In this document: positions 6,263 to 9,458 of the stretch, piece by piece
How positions within the stretch are numbered: the stretch's first letter is position 1
Layout: every line of letters starts with the position of its first letter
Assembly (NCBI GenBank): GCA_004297235.1
Contig: SCUR01000082.1
Location: forward strand, 1-9,458
Direction of reading: 5' to 3'
From: Candidatus Manganitrophaceae bacterium
GTDB taxonomy: Bacteria > Nitrospirota > Nitrospiria > SBBL01 > Manganitrophaceae
Length of the DNA stretch: 9,458 nt
The notes under the pieces: generated by a model
Database searches by the model: none
Told to the model about the DNA's origin: nothing
Seen by the model: only the letters and a program-made list of their open reading frames with translations
Position numbers and translations under genes: made by a program

Positions 6263-6275
6263 GAAAACGGTTTTC
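6263..6275. promoter_or_regulatory. Operator-like palindrome GAAAACGGTTTTC
   Basis: A perfect inverted repeat of six bases around one central G. Its right half plus flank (6269-6279) is complementary at 10 of 11 positions to 6324-6334, so it could instead form a long-range RNA stem in the leader of the small membrane protein genes. Either reading is unproven. Confidence 0.3.
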
Positions 6276-6430
6276 GAATGGTCGCCGTCTCCCAACCCGA
6301 CCTATAAAAAATTTGTATTGTTGATACGAAAACCATCGATGCAAGGCTTTTCCTGTGAAAGCGGGTCAAAGGTCTATTTCGGCATGCACATTGCTCTTAT
6401 CGGGAAGCAGAAGACGATGAAGTGCTTCAA

Positions 6431-6480
6431 GGAGCAAAGGCGCTCCTCGCCGTGAAACGGTGGGGGGTGCTTTTTTTATT
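6431..6480 (+). terminator. Attenuator-like terminator with competing hairpin before the small membrane protein genes
   Basis: A 17-pair stem with several G-T pairs, 6436-6452 with 6458-6474, closes the loop TGAAA and runs into T7. GGAGC at 6431-6435 can instead pair with GCTCC at 6442-6446, which is part of the terminator's 5' arm, so the two folds exclude each other. The T-run ends six bases before the GGAGG of the next gene and leaves no room for another promoter, so that gene must be expressed by read-through. Confidence 0.6.
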
Positions 6481-6493
6481 CATGGAGGAAAGG

Positions 6494-6622
6494 ATGGAAA
6501 GTTCATTTCAAGTCGGAACGTTCGTTATCAGCGGCTTTCTTTTGTTCGTCGGCTTGTTCGCTCAATCGATGAGATCCATCGACAGAAATCTCAGAGAGCG
6601 ACAGGTCGGGATGAAGCGATAA
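6494..6622 (+). CDS. Small single-span membrane protein, 42 aa
   Basis: I do not recognise a family. The 42-residue product has a short polar N-terminus (MESSFQ), one hydrophobic span at about 7-24 (VGTFVISGFLLFVGLFA), and a basic C-terminal tail (RSIDRNLRERQVGMKR), so the tail should stay in the cytoplasm. GGAGG at 6484-6488 is five bases before this ATG; an in-frame ATG at 6482 precedes the ribosome binding site and is disfavoured. A second small membrane protein gene follows after 28 bases with its own good ribosome binding site, suggesting a two-gene unit. Proteins of this size are often accessory subunits of larger membrane complexes, but nothing here identifies a partner. Confidence 0.6.
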   Translation: MESSFQVGTFVISGFLLFVGLFAQSMRSIDRNLRERQVGMKR

Positions 6623-6650
6623 AGTTTTCAGGCCAACCAGGAGGAACAAC

Positions 6651-6869
6651 ATGGAGTTTTTAAGATATGGAATCCCGATCATGATCGCGATGGCGTTTGT
6701 GAGTTTTCTTTGGGCGTGGATTCTGACCGCCGTGAAGCCGCCCGCGGGCTCGGAAGGCAAGCCGGTTCCGGACGAGACCGGTCCGGATTGGAAATATCTG
6801 GATGCCGGGCCGGAGGGGATCAGAAAAAACGTGATCCCCGAAATCCGACGACAGACCAAAAATGTATGA
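6651..6869 (+). CDS. Small membrane-anchored protein, 72 aa
   Basis: Family not recognised. One N-terminal hydrophobic span at about residues 6-28 (YGIPIMIAMAFVSFLWAWIL) is followed by a 44-residue polar, proline- and glycine-rich tail (KPPAGSEGKPVPDETGPDW, then helical RKNVIPEIRRQTKNV). It could be an uncleaved anchor with the tail on either side; there is no lipobox or AXA site. AGGAGG at 6639-6644 is six bases before the ATG, a strong ribosome binding site that supports a real gene. It appears co-transcribed with the 42-residue membrane protein gene and converges with the repeat-protein gene, whose stop lies only 20 bases on. Confidence 0.65.
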   Translation: MEFLRYGIPIMIAMAFVSFLWAWILTAVKPPAGSEGKPVPDETGPDWKYLDAGPEGIRKNVIPEIRRQTKNV

Positions 6870-6889
6870 AGCGGGCCGAAAGGGATCGC

Positions 6890-7981
6890 CTAGCAACCTT
6901 GTTTGAGGGCGCCTGCTTTCCAGCAGTTCTCACTCTTGGCGCTCAGATTAATGCCGCCGCTCACGCTGGCATAACTTCCGCTCGCCGTATTGTTCTCGCC
7001 CCCGCTGATGCTGGCGCCCGGGCTGGTCGCCTGTTCTTCTCCGGCGGTGTTGCGACTCCCTCCGCTGATGCTGGATAAGTAGCCGATCGCCTTGTTGGCG
7101 CCTCCCCCGCTCACGCTGGCGGACATGCCCCGGGCGACGTTGTCTCCCCCGCCGCTGACGCTGGCATAACTTCCGCTGGCGGCATTATTGTGCCCCCCGC
7201 TCACGCTGCTGGAATCGAAGTTGGCGGTGTTGTATGCCCCTCCGCTGACGGCGGTATAATCGGCGCCGGCCGTGTTGAATCCTCCCCCGCTGACGCTCGA
7301 TAAATAGCCGCCGGCCCGGTTGCTTCCCCCGCCGCTGACGCTGGCGTAGCTCCCGCTCGCCGTATTGCTCCCTCCGCCGCTGATATGGGCGTAACTGCCG
7401 TTGGCCGTATTGCTTCCCCCGCCGCCCACGCTCGATGAGAAGCCGGCCGCCGTGTTGTCTCCCCCGCCGCCGACGCTGGCGTAATTTCCGCTGATCGTAT
7501 TCCGGAACCCCACCACCAGACCGCCGAAATTGGTGTAGGTGTGTTCGATCCCCACCACCAGATTATGGGAGCCGCTCCGGTCGTTGGGCGGCCCCTCCAG
7601 ATCCTCGTTGTATCCGATGATCAGGTTTCCCAGGCCGTTTTTCGTGCCTGTGTTGCCGAGACCGTTTCGGATATTCACATTGCATCCGGTGAAGAAGAGA
7701 TCGTTCCCCTCTTTCGAGATGCAGGCGAGCTTCGCCGAGAAATCCTGGTTCTGTGTTTTCAGCGCATCGATCTGCGCTTGTTGCGCCTCATTCTGTTTTT
7801 GAAGCGCATGGACCTGCTTGACCAATGCTTGTACCTGCGCCTCCAGCGAGGCTGCCCGGCCTTGCGGATTGGCTTCCGCTCCATCCGCGGGCCCGGCCGC
7901 CGGGAGAAAGAGCCCCCCTGCGATGATGGCGAACCATGAAGACAGTATCAGTCGGCGATATAAACGAGCGTATGTGTTCAT
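6890..7981 (-). CDS. Secreted coiled-coil protein with YadA-head-like 15-residue repeats
   Basis: A 363-residue exported protein. Residues 1-37 are a signal peptide (basic NTYARLYRR, hydrophobic 11-29, likely cleavage after GAEA). Residues 43-86 form a heptad-rich coiled coil (AASLEAQVQALVKQVHALQK and on), which suggests oligomerisation. Residues 90-165 carry looser Gly/Asn-rich repeats (NGLGNLIIGYNE, GSHNLVVG, GGLVVGFRNTISG). From 167 to about 348 come twelve copies of a 15-residue unit, consensus AS-V-SGGG-N-A-G-Y, like the left-handed beta-roll of YadA-type trimeric adhesin heads. There is no C-terminal YadA anchor barrel, LPXTG or other sorting motif; the protein ends ENCWKAGALKQGC. Cys at 87, 100, 353 and 363 could form disulfides. 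Location (periplasm, surface or secreted) and role are unknown. Its promoter is a near copy of the one of the cyclic-nucleotide-binding gene. Confidence 0.8.
   Translation of the reverse strand: MNTYARLYRRLILSSWFAIIAGGLFLPAAGPADGAEANPQGRAASLEAQVQALVKQVHALQKQNEAQQAQIDALKTQNQDFSAKLACISKEGNDLFFTGCNVNIRNGLGNTGTKNGLGNLIIGYNEDLEGPPNDRSGSHNLVVGIEHTYTNFGGLVVGFRNTISGNYASVGGGGDNTAAGFSSSVGGGGSNTANGSYAHISGGGSNTASGSYASVSGGGSNRAGGYLSSVSGGGFNTAGADYTAVSGGAYNTANFDSSSVSGGHNNAASGSYASVSGGGDNVARGMSASVSGGGANKAIGYLSSISGGSRNTAGEEQATSPGASISGGENNTASGSYASVSGGINLSAKSENCWKAGALKQGC
6938..7483 (-). repeat. Twelve 45-base coding repeats of the YadA-like protein
   Basis: Degenerate 45-base tandem units encode the 15-residue repeat. 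The repeat anchors (residue before V/I-S/G-G-G) fall at 169, 184, 199, 214, 229, 244, 259, 274, 289, 304, 324 and 339, so ten of eleven intervals are exactly 15 residues and one has a five-residue insert around EEQATSPG. The units differ enough in sequence to argue against recent expansion. Confidence 0.8.
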
Positions 7982-7996
7982 CTCAGACTTCTTAGA

Positions 7997-8002
7997 CCTC
8001 CT
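7997..8002 (-). promoter_or_regulatory. Ribosome binding site with unusually long spacing
   Basis: On the minus strand a perfect AGGAGG lies 15 bases before the ATG at 7981, about twice the usual distance. No in-frame alternative start codon lies between them. Confidence 0.5.
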
Positions 8003-8042
8003 TTATTTCTAAAGAAAAGTGGTTCCTGTGTGCCCATCATGG

Positions 8043-8071
8043 CCGAACGCCTCTTCGGAGGCTTGCTTCGG
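8043..8071 (-). other. Stable stem-loop at the predicted 5' end of the repeat-protein mRNA
   Basis: An outer stem CCGAA/TTCGG (8043-8047 with 8067-8071) encloses an inner stem GCCTC/GAGGC (8049-8053 with 8058-8062) with a four-base loop. It begins within a few bases of the start site predicted from the promoter at 8081-8109, so it may protect the transcript's 5' end. The plus-strand version has a C(TTCG)G loop but serves no visible gene. Confidence 0.4.
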
Positions 8072-8080
8072 AAAACCTTT

Positions 8081-8109
8081 AATCTACTCTATTCAAGGAT
8101 TTCCTTCAA
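8081..8109 (-). promoter_or_regulatory. Promoter of the YadA-like repeat protein gene
   Basis: On the minus strand, TTGAAG (8104-8109) and TAGATT (8081-8086) are 17 bases apart. The start site would fall near 8074, about 93 bases before the ATG. Sequence around both hexamers matches the promoter at 6093-6121. Confidence 0.6.
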
Positions 8110-8216
8110 TGGTTTATTTTTGGAGGTGTTTCTATGAAAGACCGGTGTTGACGATCGGAGCGGGGAGGGAGCGGAAATGAAAAAGGACCTTTGGTTGTGC
8201 GGTCGGATTCACGGAT

Positions 8217-9368
8217 TTAACGCTTCACCTCATAGGGGAAGCAGAGCGTCACGGTGGAGCCGATGCCGGGCCGGCTTTTCAGGTCGACCGTTCCTTTCAA
8301 AAGCCCCGCCAGCTCTTTGACGATCGATAATCCCAATCCTTGCCCTGCGCTGGACGGGTCTGTCTGATAGAAAGGCTCGAAGAGGCGGGGCAGGCTCTGT
8401 TCGGCAATCCCGATGCCGGTATCCTGAATTTCTACAGAAACTGTTCTTTCTTCAATGTGATTCCTGATCCGGACGGTGATCGTGCCTCGTTCCGTAAATT
8501 TAACGGCATTCATCATCACGTTGGTGAAGATCTGAAACAGCTTGCCGGAATCGGAGCGGATCAGCGGCACGGTCGGATCTTCGATCAATTCGGTCTTCAG
8601 TCCCTTCTCTTCCCAGAGAAACTTCAGATCCTCTAATACCTGCCTCAACATTTGTGGAAGGGAGATTTCACTGAGCTGGGCATGAAGATTCAATGGCTCT
8701 CTTCCCGTTTTATCGGCATCGAGGATGCTGCTGACAAACTCCAGCAGCGCCGTCGAATTTCGGTAGATATGTTGATAGATATCGTTCCGTTTTTCCTCTG
8801 AAACCCGACCATTTTTTAAGAGGTCGGCATAGCCGACGATGGCGCTTAATACGTTCCGCATTTCGTGAGAAGCCACGGAGAGGAGATAGGATTTGTTTTG
8901 GTTGGCCTCTTCGGCGTCTTTGGTTTTCTGCTTGAGTGTATCTTCGGTCGCCTTCAGGTGGGTAATATCCACCGAGAAACCGTGATAAGCCGTCTTGCCC
9001 TCTGCGACGATCGCATGTACCCCGGTGAGCAACCAGACCACGCGACCGTCCGCCGCAATGAACCGGTGATTGCAAGTTTGATCTTCCCCGTTTGAGGCAT
9101 TCCGGAAGGTGGATAGGACTTGATCCCGGTCTTCCGGATGGAGATGGCTCCTCCAGAAGTCGGGTTCCCTGCGCCATTGCTCAACAGAGTAGCCGAGCAA
9201 TTGTTCGGCCCGCCTGCTCACTGCAGAAAAATGAAGGCGGTCGTCCGCTTGCCAGATGATTTCATGATCAATGCCTTCCGCAAGATCCTGATACCACTGT
9301 TTTGAAAGATCGGTTTCTTCCCGGGTGGTTTGCCCGCCGGACGGGGGGAGATCTCTTTCATTCTGCAT
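8217..9368 (-). CDS. PAS-domain sensor histidine kinase, soluble
   Basis: A 383-residue two-component sensor kinase with no signal peptide or membrane span, so it should sense a cytoplasmic signal. A PAS domain (PAS_3-like) covers about 26-138 (ending GFSVDITHLKATED), followed by a short coiled linker. HisKA follows, with the phospho-accepting His168 in SHEMRNVLSAIVGY (165-180). The HATPase_c domain has its N-box around NVMMNAVKF (283-291, Asn287), G1 DTGIGI at 316-321, F-box FEPFY at 330-334 and G2 GQGLGLSI at 342-349. All catalytic elements are intact. The H-box has EMRN-V-L where the family often has ELRTPL. GGAG (9376-9379 on the complement) is seven bases from the ATG. No response regulator is in the window, so its partner and target are unknown; the next gene in its direction has its own promoter. 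Confidence 0.9.
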   Translation of the reverse strand: MQNERDLPPSGGQTTREETDLSKQWYQDLAEGIDHEIIWQADDRLHFSAVSRRAEQLLGYSVEQWRREPDFWRSHLHPEDRDQVLSTFRNASNGEDQTCNHRFIAADGRVVWLLTGVHAIVAEGKTAYHGFSVDITHLKATEDTLKQKTKDAEEANQNKSYLLSVASHEMRNVLSAIVGYADLLKNGRVSEEKRNDIYQHIYRNSTALLEFVSSILDADKTGREPLNLHAQLSEISLPQMLRQVLEDLKFLWEEKGLKTELIEDPTVPLIRSDSGKLFQIFTNVMMNAVKFTERGTITVRIRNHIEERTVSVEIQDTGIGIAEQSLPRLFEPFYQTDPSSAGQGLGLSIVKELAGLLKGTVDLKSRPGIGSTVTLCFPYEVKR

Positions 9369-9458
9369 TTTATCTCTCCGGGTTCATACTTGGACTGATA
9401 AATATAAGTTGAAAGCGCCTTCGGAATAGGCTGTCGAAAGACACGACCTCATTTCGCC

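Larger units (their letters stand above)
5926..6493. other. 568-base stretch without a convincing gene, rich in inverted repeats
   Basis: Lies between the divergent cyclic-nucleotide-binding gene and the small membrane protein genes. It holds a minus-strand promoter with a roughly 160-base untranslated leader, three consecutive inverted repeats at 6139-6190, an operator-like palindrome at 6263-6275 with a partner at 6324-6334, and a long attenuator-like hairpin at 6436-6480. Short open frames on both strands (for example 6118-6369 minus and 6261-6455 plus) lack good start signals. The leader at 5940-6085 shows nothing else I can name. Confidence 0.6.

Noticed and set aside
6303..6308. TATAAA as a -10 for the small membrane protein operon
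   Set aside because: The expected -35 position is GC-rich without consensus, so I could not assign the promoter of this operon.
6118..6369. 83-codon minus-strand frame
   Set aside because: It starts with TTG, has no ribosome binding site, shows no family features and overlaps the inverted repeats and promoter.
6338..6385. Faint resemblance to a GEMM (c-di-GMP-I) riboswitch, from GCAA, GAAA and CAAAGG words
   Set aside because: The conserved joining A residues, the GCAAAGCC segment and a matching second hairpin are missing, so the class cannot be supported.
6261..6455. 64-codon plus-strand frame beginning GTG and ending inside the terminator loop
   Set aside because: It could be a leader peptide, but the ribosome binding site is weak, the sequence matches no family and it overlaps the structured leader; kept only as a possibility.
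6938..7483. Regularly spaced repeats as a CRISPR array
   Set aside because: The 45-base units are contiguous, degenerate and in frame within a coding sequence, without unique spacers.
7541..7939. 132-codon plus-strand frame
   Set aside because: It is a shadow of the signal-peptide and coiled-coil region of the minus-strand gene, with no ribosome binding site or family features.
8134..8151. Five-codon micro-ORF after a GGAGG
   Set aside because: Too short to support and it lies on the opposite strand between two minus-strand genes; probably chance.
8155..8216. Terminator for the sensor kinase on the minus strand
   Set aside because: Only a four-pair GACC/GGTC stem with a large loop precedes the T5 run, too weak to call.

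Overview
The window looks like ordinary chromosomal DNA from a Gram-negative, probably autotrophic bacterium. The best guess is Nitrospirota (Nitrospira- or Manganitrophus-like). That rests on the style of the 2-oxoacid:ferredoxin oxidoreductase (OFOR) genes at the left end: separate beta and gamma genes followed by a small two-cluster ferredoxin-like gene, as in the multi-subunit OFORs of the reductive TCA cycle in Hydrogenobacter and Nitrospira. The taxonomic guess is inference. No mobile elements, CRISPR arrays, tRNAs or rRNAs are visible.

Left region (1-2110, + strand): OFOR beta subunit, gamma subunit and a small 8-Cys ferredoxin-like protein, closed by a strong intrinsic terminator. The alpha subunit should lie upstream, outside the window. 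A sigma70-type promoter (TTCACA-N17-TACAAT with an extended -10 TG) sits inside this terminator and probably fires the next operon. That operon (2131-5370, + strand) is tightly packed: a 61-residue double zinc-ribbon protein, a Mug-type mismatch uracil-DNA glycosylase, then modA-modB-modC for molybdate uptake. The last three junctions are overlaps of 4, 4 and 17 bases.

Centre (5410-6869): a minus-strand protein made only of a cyclic-nucleotide-binding domain converges on modC across a shared hairpin. Upstream of it lies a 568-base stretch (5926-6493) with no convincing gene. It holds a minus-strand promoter, a run of three back-to-back inverted repeats ending in a T-run, further inverted repeats, and a long hairpin plus T7 just six bases before the ribosome binding site of two small single-span membrane protein genes (42 and 72 aa). 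Those two genes therefore appear to be read through an attenuator-like leader.

Right region (6890-9368, minus strand): a secreted protein with a coiled coil and twelve 15-residue YadA-head-like repeats but no membrane anchor, and a soluble PAS/HisKA/HATPase sensor kinase. The promoter of the repeat protein and the promoter of the cyclic-nucleotide-binding protein are near copies over 40 bases (TTGAAG-N17-TAGATT, about 30 of 40 identical, including bases outside the two hexamers). This suggests that the two genes are co-regulated. It and the leader of the small membrane proteins are the most interesting observations here.
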